From Arthrobacter rhombi (GTDB lineage: Bacteria; Actinomycetota; Actinomycetes; Actinomycetales; Micrococcaceae): a stretch of 64,000 nucleotides of DNA. The stretch lies in assembly GCF_900163545.1 (NCBI RefSeq), contig NZ_FUHW01000011.1, forward strand, positions 1 through 64,000, written 5' to 3'. Shown piece after piece: positions 32,420 through 42,212 of this stretch (position 1 is its first letter; the number at the start of each line of letters is the position of its first letter). A program made the position numbers and the translations under genes. Below the pieces are notes generated by a model. It was not told the origin of the DNA. It made no database searches and worked only from the letters and a program-made list of their open reading frames with translations.

Positions 32420-33856
32420 TCAACCGCGCTGGACCGGACCGATGGCCAGTCGCCGGTCCGAACGGACCCAGTGCACGTGCTGTTCCTTCTTCTCGCTCCG
32501 GGTGGCGAAACGGTAGCTGTAGGTCAACACTCGGACCCGGTCCGGGGCTCTGCCCGCGAAGGGATCTACCCGTAGCAAGGCCAATATTGCGGGGTCGGCC
32601 GCCAGGAGTTTGAGCAGCAGGGCATGGAACCAGCGCTGGTGCAGGGACCCCAACGGCAAAAACCACATCATCCAGTCCAAGCGCAAATGGTAGGGCGCGA
32701 ACTGTCGCGGCCTGCGGGACGGGTCCCCGGGCTTGCCCCGGAACTCGTATTCATGCCAGCCTGTTTCACCGTCGATTTCTCCTTCGATGACCACCTCGAC
32801 CCGCTGGCGAGTGACACTGCCGAAGGCGCCGTAGGCATTGCCCAGCTGCCACCGGTTGAAACTGGCGTTCATCAGTTGTGAACGTGAAAAGAAGTTCAGC
32901 AGCGCAGGGAACCCGGCGACCGCCAGGACCCCGGTGGCCAGCAGGACCAGGACGATCCACGCCGCGGGGCCGGCACCCACCTCAGGGTGGTACGCCACCG
33001 CGCCGGCGGGCACCCCGGGGATGATCGAAGCCACTGCTGCGAAGGCCCGGTCATTAACCGCACAGCAGGCCAGCACGATCGTGATCCAGTTCAGCCACGC
33101 GAAGTTACCGGTGGCCACCAACCATAATTGGGTGAAGATGATCAGCCCCGCGGCGATGGAGGCCACCGGTTGGGGGATGAACAGCAGAAAGGGAACGGCG
33201 AGTTGGGCCACATGGTTTCCCGCCACTTCACAGCGATGCCACCACCACGGGGCCAGATGCGCCCGGCGGCTCAACGGTCCGGGCATGGGCTGGGTCTCAT
33301 GGTGGTAGTACAGGGCGGTGAGGTTCCGCCAGGCCGGGTCCCCGCGCCATTTGATCATCCCGGCACCGAATTCGAGCCGGAAGACCAGCCAGGCGATCAA
33401 GATCAGGATGGTCCGCGGAGGTTCCACCTGATGCGAGCCGAGGAATCCGACGGTGAACCCTGCCTCGAGCAGGAGCATCTCCCAGCCGAACCCGTAGAAG
33501 ATCCCTCCGATGTTCACCATCGACTGGTAGAGCCCCCAGAGCACCAGGAACGCCAGCAGCGGCAGCCAGGCAGGACCTGCCTGTGGGAGTCCGAGGACAA
33601 GGACGCCGGCCACGACCAGGCCCACCCAACAGACGGCGACCAACTTGGCATCCGAGTACCCCCACCGGGTGAACAACGTGGGGCCGCGTGCGCCAGGCCC
33701 AGCCAGGAGCCGATCCGCGGGCAGCAGGCCCCGCTCGCCGAGCAGGGCACGGAACTGGTTCAGTGAGGAGGCGAAGGCGATGAGGAAGACGGCAGCGACC
33801 CCGCGCTGCAGGATTTCCCGTGCCACCCAGTAGTCGGGTGCCTGCAACCAGTCCAT
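32420..33856 (-). CDS. Lipase maturation factor family protein
   Basis: A 478-residue integral membrane protein with about eight helices, resembling vertebrate LMF1/LMF2 and their bacterial relatives. Typical stretches are FGWEMLLLEAGFTVGFL, RLEFGAGMIKWRGDPAWRNL, TALYYHHETQPMPGPLSRR and NHVAQLAVPFL. The C-terminal soluble region includes RQFAPYHLRLDWMMWFLPL. In animals LMF1 helps lipoprotein lipases fold in the endoplasmic reticulum. The bacterial role is unknown and no lipase gene is adjacent. It is bracketed by two identical tRNA-Asn genes in the same orientation. Confidence 0.88.
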   Translation of the reverse strand: MDWLQAPDYWVAREILQRGVAAVFLIAFASSLNQFRALLGERGLLPADRLLAGPGARGPTLFTRWGYSDAKLVAVCWVGLVVAGVLVLGLPQAGPAWLPLLAFLVLWGLYQSMVNIGGIFYGFGWEMLLLEAGFTVGFLGSHQVEPPRTILILIAWLVFRLEFGAGMIKWRGDPAWRNLTALYYHHETQPMPGPLSRRAHLAPWWWHRCEVAGNHVAQLAVPFLLFIPQPVASIAAGLIIFTQLWLVATGNFAWLNWITIVLACCAVNDRAFAAVASIIPGVPAGAVAYHPEVGAGPAAWIVLVLLATGVLAVAGFPALLNFFSRSQLMNASFNRWQLGNAYGAFGSVTRQRVEVVIEGEIDGETGWHEYEFRGKPGDPSRRPRQFAPYHLRLDWMMWFLPLGSLHQRWFHALLLKLLAADPAILALLRVDPFAGRAPDRVRVLTYSYRFATRSEKKEQHVHWVRSDRRLAIGPVQRG

Positions 33857-33922
33857 GGCCCCATGGTAGGTCGGCGATCATGCGAACTCGACGACCGGGT
33901 CGGCTCAGCTCAGGCGTTAAGC

Positions 33923-33961
33923 ACGTTCGTCCCCGCCACCAGAGGTGACGAGGACGGACGT
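33923..33961 (-). terminator. Terminator after tRNA-Asn copy 2
   Basis: An 18-base stem (ACGTCCGTCCTCGTCACC on the minus strand with three G-U pairs) and a 3-base loop. The first half resembles the corresponding stem after copy 1, so the two tRNA loci share their terminator start as well. Confidence 0.8.
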
Positions 33962-33969
33962 TTATTCCG

Positions 33970-34042
33970 CTCCCCCAACTGGACTCGAACCAGTAACCTT
34001 TCGATTAACAGTCGAACGCTCTGCCAATTGAGCTATGGGGGA
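33970..34042 (-). tRNA. tRNA-Asn (GTT), copy 2
   Basis: Identical over 73 bases to the copy at 32280-32352, same strand, with the same acceptor stem, GTT anticodon and T arm. It lies between dnaG and the lipase-maturation-factor gene. Confidence 0.95.
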
Positions 34043-34107
34043 AAGCAACAGAGACGACTATACAAGAGCTTGGCCGAGGTTGCTAAATCGCCCGGTTCGG
34101 CCCGCTC

Positions 34108-36045
34108 CTATTCCTGGCGCAGCGACCGACGGCGCAGCTCGAGTTCCATCAGCTCGCGCTGGATTCGCTGGTAGCCCTCGGGGTCGGCCACGGGATCCAT
34201 CCGCTGAAGCTGACCGATACGATCGGCCTTCTGGTGGGTGATCTGCAAATCGAATAATCGGTTCATGATGCCCTGGCAATACCGCGTCAGTGACTCCTCC
34301 GAGTTCGCCGGCAAGGGGTTCACTGCCAGTTCGGAGACGAAGGAGCGCAACGGGTCCGGCACTTCCTGTCGGATGGATTCCACCCATTGTGATGGGGTGG
34401 CCCCCGCGGCTCCTGCGGCACGGACCGCGTCGTGGACGGCGGCATGAACGGGGGCGAGGAAGCGTGCCGTGTAGAACGCCTGCCATTGATCGGCGCTGAG
34501 CACGCCAGGCTGCTGCAGGACGACCTCCAGCGATTCACGTTCCATCCGGGTCACCGGGTCGCGCAGGTCGGGGCGTTCGAAGGTCGGCACGGGGGGTTCC
34601 TGAGCGGCCCCGGGACCATAGCCCGGGCCCTGCCGGCTGGTGCCGTGTTGCTGTCGCACCTCCCCCGCGGGACCGGTGCGGGGTCCTCGGTCATGAGCGG
34701 CTCCGGTTCCTTCGCGGGCACGTTTGGCAGCTGCGCCCACGGCACGGTTGACCTCATCCATGTCCATGCCCAGCCAGCCGGCCAGCTCACGGGAGTAGGC
34801 CGGACGCATGGCAGAGTCACGGATGGCGGCGACGATCGGTGCCGAGGCACGCAAGGCCTGCACCCGGCCCTCAACGGTATCGAGGTTGAATTTCTTCAGT
34901 CCGGCACGGATGGCGAATTCGAAGAGCGGACGTTTGGAATCGATGAGTTCCTTCACCGCCTCGGGGCCGCGGTGCTGGCGCAGTTCACAGGGATCCGCGC
35001 CGCTGGGTTCGACGGCCACATAGGTCTGGGCGATGAACCGCTGATCCTCTTCGAAGGCACGCAGTGCCGCTTTTTGTCCGGCGGCGTCACCATCGAAGGT
35101 GAAGACCACTTCGCCTCCCGAGCCGTCGTCGCGCAGGAGGCGGCGGGCAATCTTGATGTGCTCGGCGCCGAATGCCGTACCGCAGGTCGCCACCGCCGTG
35201 CCCAGCCCCGAGAGGTGGCAGGCCATGACGTCCGTATAGCCCTCCACAACAATGAGTTGCCGGTTTTTGGTGATCTCCCGTTTGGCTAGATCCACACCAT
35301 AAAGGACCTGGGATTTCTTATAGAGCTGGGTCTCGGGGGTGTTCAGATATTTTGGCCCCTGGTCGTCTTCGTAGAGTTTTCGGGCCCCGAACCCAATCGT
35401 CGCCCCGGTCAGATCTCGGATGGGCCAGATGAGGCGGCCGCGGAACCTGTCGTAGATGCCACGGTTGCCCTCGGAGAACATTCCCGTGAGTTTGAGCTCC
35501 TCGTCGTGGAAGCCCCGGCTGCGCAGATGCTTCAGGAGCTGGTCCCACCCCTTGGGCGCATATCCGACGCCGAAATGATCACAGGCGGCCCGATCGAAGG
35601 CCCGCTCGGAGAGGTATTGCCTTCCGGTCGCAGCTTCCTCGGAGAGGAGTTGGCCGCGGAAGTATTCCTCCGCGATCTTATGGGCGTCGAGCAGTCGTTG
35701 CCGGCGTCCGACGTCCTGACGGCTGGGCCCGGATCCGCCGTCTTCGTAGCGCAGTTCGAAGCCGATGCGGCCTGCCAATTGCTCGACGGTCTCGGAGAAC
35801 GTCGTATGATCCATTTTTTGGATGAAGGAGATGACGTCGCCGGATTCGCCACAGCCAAAACAGTGGAACGTCCCCACCTGGGGACGGACGTGGAAGGAGG
35901 GGCTGCGTTCGTCGTGGAAGGGGCACAACCCCTTGAACGATCCGATACCTGCCGAGCGGAGCGTGACGTACCCGTCAACGACTTCCTTGATGTCCGTGCG
36001 TGAGCGGACCTCGTCGATGTCTTCGCGCTTGATCAATCCGGCCAT
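34108..36045 (-). CDS. dnaG: DNA primase
   Basis: A 645-residue primase starting at ATG 36045; frame upstream is not coding. The N-terminal CHC2 zinc finger has Cys41, His44, Cys62 and Cys65 (CPFHDERSPSFHV, FHCFGCGESGD). The TOPRIM catalytic domain shows VVEGYTDVMACHLSGL and FDGDAAGQKAALRAFEED. A C-terminal DnaB-binding domain follows a Gly/Gln-rich linker (about 440-480). It makes RNA primers for the replication fork. The dnaG-dgt-dus order is common in Micrococcales. Confidence 0.96.
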   Translation of the reverse strand: MAGLIKREDIDEVRSRTDIKEVVDGYVTLRSAGIGSFKGLCPFHDERSPSFHVRPQVGTFHCFGCGESGDVISFIQKMDHTTFSETVEQLAGRIGFELRYEDGGSGPSRQDVGRRQRLLDAHKIAEEYFRGQLLSEEAATGRQYLSERAFDRAACDHFGVGYAPKGWDQLLKHLRSRGFHDEELKLTGMFSEGNRGIYDRFRGRLIWPIRDLTGATIGFGARKLYEDDQGPKYLNTPETQLYKKSQVLYGVDLAKREITKNRQLIVVEGYTDVMACHLSGLGTAVATCGTAFGAEHIKIARRLLRDDGSGGEVVFTFDGDAAGQKAALRAFEEDQRFIAQTYVAVEPSGADPCELRQHRGPEAVKELIDSKRPLFEFAIRAGLKKFNLDTVEGRVQALRASAPIVAAIRDSAMRPAYSRELAGWLGMDMDEVNRAVGAAAKRAREGTGAAHDRGPRTGPAGEVRQQHGTSRQGPGYGPGAAQEPPVPTFERPDLRDPVTRMERESLEVVLQQPGVLSADQWQAFYTARFLAPVHAAVHDAVRAAGAAGATPSQWVESIRQEVPDPLRSFVSELAVNPLPANSEESLTRYCQGIMNRLFDLQITHQKADRIGQLQRMDPVADPEGYQRIQRELMELELRRRSLRQE

Positions 36046-36104
36046 GGCCACCAGTCTAATGCCCGGGGTGGGGGCACCGGCCCAGTGCGGCGGCCTCCGG
36101 GGCC

Positions 36105-37424
36105 CTAGAAGAGCTCGAGGCTGAAGGAATGGCCCTGCACCAAGGTCGCATGCCATTCTTTTGCCGAGGAGTCCGTCAGGCTGGCGACCTGGTCGATGAC
36201 CGCACGCAGACGGCCGGCATCGTCGGTGGCGCTGGCCCAGTCCTCGGCGAAAAGAGGTTCGAGATACCGGTCTCCGGTGTCCTCCAACAGTCCGACAAGC
36301 TCTCCGAGCACCTCCAGCTGGCGCTGGTAGATGGGCTGGCGTTCCTGGCTGGTCATCACGTAGGCGGCGGCGAGCCCCTTCATGGCGGCGATCTCATGAT
36401 CTGTTTCTTCGGGAATGATCAGCTGGCCGTTGAAACGTGTCAGCCGGGTCGGGCCGTAGACCGCCCGGGTGGCGTCGAAGGCCGATTGGCAGAACCTACC
36501 GATGAACTGGCTGGTCATATCCTTCAACGCGGCGGCCCCCTTGCGGGACTGGTCGTAATGCTCGACCCATTCGTTGGTGGCCTCCAGCCGGGCCAAGGCG
36601 CCGTCGATGGTCGCGGTATCCACCTGGGGCAAATACCAGCGTTGGGTGCAGTCGATCACCCGGGCCCGCTGGTCGGCATCACGGATCCAGCGCAGCTGGA
36701 ATCGGCCGGCGACAATCGCATCCTCCACGTCGTGCACCGAATAGGAGATGTCATCGGCCAGATCCATGACCTGGGCCTCCACACATTTCTGCCGTGGTTC
36801 GGGGCGGACCGTGGCGCCGCCGTCGTGCCCCGAGCGCAGCCAATCAAAGACGGGCAGATCATCTTCGTAGACACCGAATTTTCCGGTCTGTCGGCCGTTG
36901 ACGATCGGGGCGTCGGCGCGCCGCCACGGGTATTTGCAGGCGGCGTCGAGCGTGGCACGGGTCAGGTTCAGCCCTGCGGGTTCGCCGTCGTCACGGAACT
37001 TCTTGGTTTCCAGCCGGGTGAGCAGTCTGAGGGTCTGCGCATTGCCTTCGAACCCGCCGATACCGGTGGCCAGCTGGTTCAGTGCCTTCTCACCGTTATG
37101 CCCGAAGGGTGGGTGCCCCAGATCGTGGGAGAGGCAAGCGGTGTCCACCACGTCGGGGTCACATCCCAAGGTGGCCCCCAGCTCACGGCCGACCTGGGCG
37201 ACTTCGAGTGAATGCGTGAGCCGGGTGCGCACGAAATCATCGGACATGGGGGCGACGACCTGGGTCTTGGCACCGAGCCGGCGCAGCGCCGAGGAGTGCA
37301 GGACACGGGCCCTGTCGCGTTCGAAGCTGGTGCGGTAGGCGAGCTTTTCCGGTTCTTTGACCCAGCGTTCCTCATCGAAGGGCGTGTAGCCGGCCGGGCT
37401 GCGGCGGGTCTCCCGCTCAACCAC
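36105..37424 (-). CDS. dgt: Deoxyguanosinetriphosphate triphosphohydrolase-like protein
   Basis: A 439-residue HD-domain protein with a GTG start overlapping the dus stop by 8 bases. RTRLTHSLEVAQVGRELG, CLSHDLGHPPFGHNGEKALN and MDLADDISYSVHDVEDA supply the H...HD...D metal ligands of the dGTPase family. It would hydrolyse dNTPs to deoxynucleosides and triphosphate, controlling the dNTP pool or degrading foreign nucleotides. Homologues are encoded next to dnaG in many actinobacteria, which suits a replication-linked role. Confidence 0.92.
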   Translation of the reverse strand: MVERETRRSPAGYTPFDEERWVKEPEKLAYRTSFERDRARVLHSSALRRLGAKTQVVAPMSDDFVRTRLTHSLEVAQVGRELGATLGCDPDVVDTACLSHDLGHPPFGHNGEKALNQLATGIGGFEGNAQTLRLLTRLETKKFRDDGEPAGLNLTRATLDAACKYPWRRADAPIVNGRQTGKFGVYEDDLPVFDWLRSGHDGGATVRPEPRQKCVEAQVMDLADDISYSVHDVEDAIVAGRFQLRWIRDADQRARVIDCTQRWYLPQVDTATIDGALARLEATNEWVEHYDQSRKGAAALKDMTSQFIGRFCQSAFDATRAVYGPTRLTRFNGQLIIPEETDHEIAAMKGLAAAYVMTSQERQPIYQRQLEVLGELVGLLEDTGDRYLEPLFAEDWASATDDAGRLRAVIDQVASLTDSSAKEWHATLVQGHSFSLELF

Positions 37425-38601
37425 CTGAGACGTCCAGCTCGGCGGCGGAGATCATGGCCCGGTGTTCCTCGTCCATGATCCGAGTATCCAACCAGCCATC
37501 GGGCAGGTGGGTGCGTTTCGGGGAGCCGGCGCGGCCGCGGGGGCCTTCGGCGCCGACCCCCGGATAGGGCACGTCGGCATCGAGTTCGGCCAGCAATTGG
37601 GCCAGCACCTCGAGGGTCGGCACCGCGGCCAGGGAGGCGCGCAGGTCTCCACCGACCGCGTACCCCTTGAAATACCAGGCCACGTGTTTGCGGATATCGC
37701 GGAGCGCCTTGGCCTCATCCTCGAAATACTCCACGAGCAGTTCGGCGTGACGTTGGAAGCTGGCGGCCACTTCGGCCAGCCCCGGGCGGAAACGGCGGTC
37801 GGACCCTTCGAACGCTGCCTGCAGATCCCCGAAGAGCCAGGGCCTGCCCTGGCAGCCACGACCGACGACGATGCCATCGACACCGGTCTGCTCGACCATG
37901 GCGATGGCGTCCTCGGCGCTCCAAATATCTCCGTTGCCCAGCACCGGGATATCCGGCAGGGAGTTGCGTAGTTCGGCGATCGCGTCCCAGTCGGCCTTTC
38001 CGGAATAGTGTTGGCCCGCGGTGCGCCCGTGCAGGGCCACCGCTGCGACGCCGGCGTCCCGGGCGATCTTCCCGGCTTCGATGAACGTGAGGTGGTCGTC
38101 GTCGATGCCCTTGCGCATTTTGATGGTCAGCGGGATCTCCCCACGGGCCGCTTCACGGGTGGCTGCCTGAATGATGGCGGTGAACAGGTCGGTCTTCCAC
38201 GGCAGTGCCGCTCCCCCACCCCGGCGGGTGACCTTGGGGACCGGGCAACCGAAGTTCAAATCGATATGGTCGGCGCGGTCCTCCTCGACGATCAGTCGCA
38301 CCGCAGCCCCGACGGTGGTGGGGTCCACACCGTAGAGCTGTACCGACCGGATGCCTTCGTCGTCGTCGTGGGAGATGATCCGCAACGACTGTTCATTGCG
38401 TTCCACCAGGGCGCGGGAGGTCACCATTTCGGAGACGTACAGTCCGCCCCCGTACTCCCGGCACAGGCGTCTGAAGGCGGCATTGGTGATGCCTGCCATC
38501 GGGGCCAGAACCACGGGGGTGTCCACGGTGAGATGGCCCAGTTGCAGCGGTGGCAGCTTTAGCTGGGGTGGGTTCGGGGTATCGGTGGAAATCACGGTCA
38601 C
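37417..38601 (-). CDS. dusB: tRNA-dihydrouridine synthase (DusB type)
   Basis: A 394-residue FMN enzyme with a GTG start. LAPMAGITNAAFRRLCREYG opens the TIM barrel; NFGCPVPKVTRRGGGAAL carries the catalytic cysteine; VALHGRTAGQHYSGKADW and VLGNGDIWSAEDA are the FMN- and RNA-binding segments. It reduces uridines in the tRNA D loop. The C-terminus overlaps the dgt start, so the two are co-translated. Confidence 0.94.
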   Translation of the reverse strand: MTVISTDTPNPPQLKLPPLQLGHLTVDTPVVLAPMAGITNAAFRRLCREYGGGLYVSEMVTSRALVERNEQSLRIISHDDDEGIRSVQLYGVDPTTVGAAVRLIVEEDRADHIDLNFGCPVPKVTRRGGGAALPWKTDLFTAIIQAATREAARGEIPLTIKMRKGIDDDHLTFIEAGKIARDAGVAAVALHGRTAGQHYSGKADWDAIAELRNSLPDIPVLGNGDIWSAEDAIAMVEQTGVDGIVVGRGCQGRPWLFGDLQAAFEGSDRRFRPGLAEVAASFQRHAELLVEYFEDEAKALRDIRKHVAWYFKGYAVGGDLRASLAAVPTLEVLAQLLAELDADVPYPGVGAEGPRGRAGSPKRTHLPDGWLDTRIMDEEHRAMISAAELDVSGG

Positions 38602-38640
38602 GTCCCTATTGTGTCAAGAACGGGCCGATCCTCCGAATGC

Positions 38641-38671
38641 CGCCGCCGGGCCGACCTCTCTCCCGGCGGCG
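38641..38671 (-). terminator. Hairpin downstream of the GNAT-like gene
   Basis: A 10-base perfect stem (CGCCGCCGGG and complement) with an 11-base loop, just past the stop of the leftward gene at 38679 and before dusB. Confidence 0.7.
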
Positions 38672-38678
38672 TGGCCGC

Positions 38679-39590
38679 CTAGTTGGCGACGATGATCGTC
38701 GTTGTCACGACGGTCGCCGACCCTGCGGTGATCAGCTCGTCGGTCAGATCGGCCAACGGGACCATGGCGTCGTCGACTTCGAGTTTGACCGGGTACTGGT
38801 GGGCCAGCATGGCCAGCAGCCCACGGACCGCTTCGCGGGCCTCGGAGTCGGAGAGCGAGGGATCCCAGCCCATGAGGACATCTGCCGGGGCGTCGACCCG
38901 GTCGGGCTCGTAGCTGATCGCGAAGGAGAGGATCTTGCCCCCGGCCTCCTTGGGCTTATCCCGCAGCACGATGGCGCCCTTGGCTCCGGTGGCGTCGTTG
39001 AGCAGCATCGTCTGGGCGCGGCCCAGGGTCATCTGCGCGCGATCCCAGGCGTGGACCGCGTTGTAGAAGTCAGCCACGATCTGGGAGAGCTCCACCGAAC
39101 CGGTGGCTGCCTCCTCCAGGGTCAGGCCCTCGTCCTCGAAAACCGGCAGCCGCAAAGAGTCGGGTTCCACGACAACTCCGCGGGAGCGTTGGATCTGTTC
39201 CTGACCGAGCGAGACAGTGAAGGCGGCTGCGGCCTCGCCTTCGGCGCCTTCTACCGTGTACCTGGACTTCAGGGCGGTGACTCCCGACGGCGCCGGGAAT
39301 TCGCGCGGCCGCCGCAAGAGTTCGGTGGCCACACCTTGGCGGCGTAGCCCCGGGGCGACCTCGACGAAGAACCACAGCCGGTCGGGGTGCAGGGAGGATT
39401 CAAATAAGGTGCCGGCACCCACCGGAACTCCTTCGTCAACGGCGACGAGGGTACGGGCCCACGGGTCATCGCTATCGGCACGGAGCATCGTGCGATCGAT
39501 ATGGGCCTGTGGTGTGGACGGATCTCCGAGGATCTCCAGGAGAGCCAGGTCGTCGCCTTCTTGCCACGGCCGGTAGGTGAGGTTGCTCAT
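38679..39590 (-). CDS. GNAT-like acetyltransferase protein (two-domain)
   Basis: A 303-residue protein. The N-terminal GNAT domain reads NLTYRPWQEGDDLALLEIL, then LWFFVEVAPGLRRQGVATEL with the acetyl-CoA loop R-R-Q-G-V-A-T. The second half (from about 150) has a GNAT-like fold without a clear acetyl-CoA loop. The whole resembles actinobacterial double-GNAT proteins of unknown substrate. It stands alone between dusB and glyS with a terminator on each side. A weaker possibility is a mycothiol-synthase-like enzyme; the length and two-domain layout fit but key residues are not diagnosed. Confidence 0.72.
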   Translation of the reverse strand: MSNLTYRPWQEGDDLALLEILGDPSTPQAHIDRTMLRADSDDPWARTLVAVDEGVPVGAGTLFESSLHPDRLWFFVEVAPGLRRQGVATELLRRPREFPAPSGVTALKSRYTVEGAEGEAAAAFTVSLGQEQIQRSRGVVVEPDSLRLPVFEDEGLTLEEAATGSVELSQIVADFYNAVHAWDRAQMTLGRAQTMLLNDATGAKGAIVLRDKPKEAGGKILSFAISYEPDRVDAPADVLMGWDPSLSDSEAREAVRGLLAMLAHQYPVKLEVDDAMVPLADLTDELITAGSATVVTTTIIVAN

Positions 39591-39628
39591 GATGCTCCTG
39601 ATGCGAGTTAGAGGTGATAAAACAGCTG

Positions 39629-39658
39629 CGGGCCGGCCGCCGTGGGGCGGCCGGCCCG
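39629..39658. terminator. Terminator of the glycyl-tRNA synthetase gene
   Basis: A 13-base perfect stem (CGGGCCGGCCGCC and complement) with a 4-base loop, just after the glyS stop, followed by GATAAAAC-type sequence on the upstream side. Confidence 0.83.
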
Positions 39659-39665
39659 TGAAGGC

Positions 39666-41051
39666 TCAGGCTCCGAGTAGACGTGAAGCCAGGTAGGACT
39701 TCACCTGGTCGAGGGCCACTCGTTCCTGGTTCATGGTGTCGCGTTCACGAATGGTCACCGCATGGTCCTCGAGGGTGTCGAAGTCCACGGTGATGCAGAA
39801 CGGGGTGCCGATCTCATCCTGCCGACGGTAGCGTCGTCCGATGGCTCCGGCGTCGTCGAAGTCGACATTCCAGTGCTTGCGCAGTTCTGCGGCCAGGTCC
39901 TTGGCCTTGGGGGTGAGCTCTTCGTTGCGGCTCAACGGCAGCACGGCCGCCTTCACCGGGGCCAGCCGCGGGTCCAGTTTGAGGACGGTGCGCTTATCGA
40001 CACCGCCCTTGGAGTTCGGTGCCTCGTCCTCGGTGTAGGCGTCCACCAGGAACGCCATCATCGAACGGGTCAGGCCGAAGGAGGGCTCGATGACATACGG
40101 GGTGAACCGTTCGCCGGTGGCCTGGTCGAAGTAGCTCAATTCGGTGCCTGAGCCTTCGGTATGGGCGTTCAGGTCGTAATCGGTGCGGTTGGCCACCCCC
40201 ATCAGTTCACCCCATTCGGAGCCCTTGAAGCCGAAGCGGTATTCGAAGTCGATGGTTCCTGCGGAGTAGTGGGCGCGTTCTCCGTCGGGGACGTCGTACT
40301 GGCGCATGTTTTCCGGGTTGATGCCCAGATCCAAAAACCAGGCCCAGCAGGCGTCGATCCATTCCCGGTACCAGTGCTCGGCGTCTTCGGGAGCGGTGAA
40401 GAATTCGATTTCCATCTGCTCGAATTCGCGGGTGCGGAAGATGAAGTTGCCCGGGGTGATCTCGTTGCGGAAGGCCTTTCCGATCTGGCCGATACCGAAC
40501 GGGGGCTTCTTCCGTGAGGTGGTGAGGACGTTGTTGAAGTTCACGAAGATGCCCTGCGCGGTTTCGGGGCGCAAAAAGGTCAGCCCGGCTTCGTTGTCCA
40601 CCGGACCGAGGTAGGTCTTCACCAGACCCGAGAAGAGCTGCGGTTCGGTCCAGCCGCCCTTATTGCCGCAATCCGGGCAGGCAATTTCGGACATGCCGTC
40701 GACCGGTTCGCGCTTCTTCCGGGCGGTGAACGCCTCGATGAGGTGGTCTTCGCGGTGGCGCCGGTGGCAGCTGGTGCATTCAACCAGCGGGTCCGTGAAG
40801 GTTGCTACGTGGCCGGAGGCTTCCCAAACGGCCTTGGGAAGGATGATCGAAGAGTCCAGGCCCACCATGTCCTCGCGGCCGCGGACGAAGGACTGCCACC
40901 ATTCACGTTTGATGTTCTCTTTGAGCTCGGTACCCAACGGCCCGTAGTCCCAGGCGGAGCGGGAACCGCCGTAGATCTCACCGGCCTGGAAGACGAAGCC
41001 GCGTCGTTTCGCGAGCGAAATGACCTGATCGAGCGGTGACTGGGGCGCCAT
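39666..41051 (-). CDS. glyS: Glycyl-tRNA synthetase (alpha2 type)
   Basis: A 461-residue class II synthetase. The motifs are visible: motif 1 region [24 protein letters not shown]; motif 2 [25 protein letters not shown]; motif 3 [18 protein letters not shown] (each cited by position near 14, 190 and 345). Between motifs 1 and 2 sits the [11 protein letters not shown]...CPDCG zinc-binding insertion. It belongs to the single-chain homodimeric form used by actinobacteria. It charges tRNA-Gly and is monocistronic here, with a terminator behind it. Confidence 0.96.
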   Translation of the reverse strand: MAPQSPLDQVISLAKRRGFVFQAGEIYGGSRSAWDYGPLGTELKENIKREWWQSFVRGREDMVGLDSSIILPKAVWEASGHVATFTDPLVECTSCHRRHREDHLIEAFTARKKREPVDGMSEIACPDCGNKGGWTEPQLFSGLVKTYLGPVDNEAGLTFLRPETAQGIFVNFNNVLTTSRKKPPFGIGQIGKAFRNEITPGNFIFRTREFEQMEIEFFTAPEDAEHWYREWIDACWAWFLDLGINPENMRQYDVPDGERAHYSAGTIDFEYRFGFKGSEWGELMGVANRTDYDLNAHTEGSGTELSYFDQATGERFTPYVIEPSFGLTRSMMAFLVDAYTEDEAPNSKGGVDKRTVLKLDPRLAPVKAAVLPLSRNEELTPKAKDLAAELRKHWNVDFDDAGAIGRRYRRQDEIGTPFCITVDFDTLEDHAVTIRERDTMNQERVALDQVKSYLASRLLGA

Positions 41052-41154
41052 GAATTCAACTCCAATGGTTTACGAGGCCGCTGGTTGCGGTCCGTAGCGG
41101 GGTAACAATATCGGCCAAGCCTAACGTGATCGCCGTGTCGACCGGCAATTTCCA

Positions 41155-42153
41155 CTAGCGGCGGGCGCTCGCCGGACGTGGCCAACGTCCAGCCGGAATG
41201 CTGGCCAGACCGACGGCGGCCAGGGTCAACAAAGTGCCCAGGACGGTGGCCACGGCAACGATGGTGCCGGGGGCAGGCAGGATCAGGTCGATGGCCAGCG
41301 AGCCGATCAGTTGTCCGGCGATCATGCATAATCCGGAGATCAGTACGCCCAACGATTTGACCAGCAGGGCACCGATGGCGATGAATACGCAACCGAAGAC
41401 CCCGCCGGTATACAGCCACCATTGGGGAGGGAACACCACCTGGGCTTCGGCACCGATGGAGCTGATACCCCACAGGATGAACAGGGCGGTTCCACCGACG
41501 AGGAAGTTGACCAGCGTGGCGGTGATGGGGGTGCCATAGGCGGCGGTCTGGGTCCCATTCATGGCTTGTTGGAATCCCATGAACAGTCCTGCACTGAACG
41601 GCAGGAGCACCGGCACCAGCCAGGAGAGCCCCTGGGTCGAGGATTCCAGCCGGGGTGAAACCGCCCACAGTACGGCGATGATCATGAGCACGGCTCCGGC
41701 CATCCGCCGGGCGGTGATGAAGCGTTTGCCGCCGGGGCCGAAACCGACCCGGTCGACCATCAGCCCGCTCATGGTCTGCCCGGTCACGATGGCCACGGTG
41801 AACAGTGCGACACCGATCAAGGGCACCGCATGGCTCTGCCCGAAGACGATGTACCCGCCGCTGAGCCCTGCCAGTAGGTACCAGCGAGGAAATTCGCGTC
41901 CTGCAACGGCCCGGCGCATGGCCGCCAACCCGGCACGTCCCCGCGGCAGCAGGACCGAGGTCAGCAGCATGACCACGGTGCCACCGGCGAAACTGATGGC
42001 CGCTGCGGCGTTGGCGTCCCCCATCCGTTCGGCCAGCCCGCCGTTGATCCTGCCTTGGATGGGCATCATCAGTCCGCCGATGATGGCCAGGACCAGCCCG
42101 GCCCAGATCGGGAGGTGACGGGCGGTGGTCCTCGGAGCGGTCACTGGGTTCAT
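41155..42153 (-). CDS. DMT-family transporter (DUF606/YdcZ-like)
   Basis: A 332-residue membrane protein with about ten helices. The two halves each carry a DUF606-type signature: GGLMMPIQGRINGGLAERMG in the first, FSAGLFMGFQQAMNGTQTAA in the second, so it is a tandem duplication fusion. DUF606 proteins belong to the drug/metabolite transporter clan; the substrate is unknown. It is divergent from the S4-domain gene with 59 bases between. Confidence 0.82.
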   Translation of the reverse strand: MNPVTAPRTTARHLPIWAGLVLAIIGGLMMPIQGRINGGLAERMGDANAAAAISFAGGTVVMLLTSVLLPRGRAGLAAMRRAVAGREFPRWYLLAGLSGGYIVFGQSHAVPLIGVALFTVAIVTGQTMSGLMVDRVGFGPGGKRFITARRMAGAVLMIIAVLWAVSPRLESSTQGLSWLVPVLLPFSAGLFMGFQQAMNGTQTAAYGTPITATLVNFLVGGTALFILWGISSIGAEAQVVFPPQWWLYTGGVFGCVFIAIGALLVKSLGVLISGLCMIAGQLIGSLAIDLILPAPGTIVAVATVLGTLLTLAAVGLASIPAGRWPRPASARR

Positions 42154-42212
42154 CGCTGGTCATGCTATCCCCGCGGTGGCGGTCGGGCATGCTCGTGACG
42201 CAAGATGGACTC

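Noticed and set aside
32280-34042. The tRNA-Asn pair as att sites of an integrated element
   Set aside because: No integrase or phage gene lies between the copies, both tRNAs are complete and in one orientation, and only a single membrane-protein gene is enclosed.
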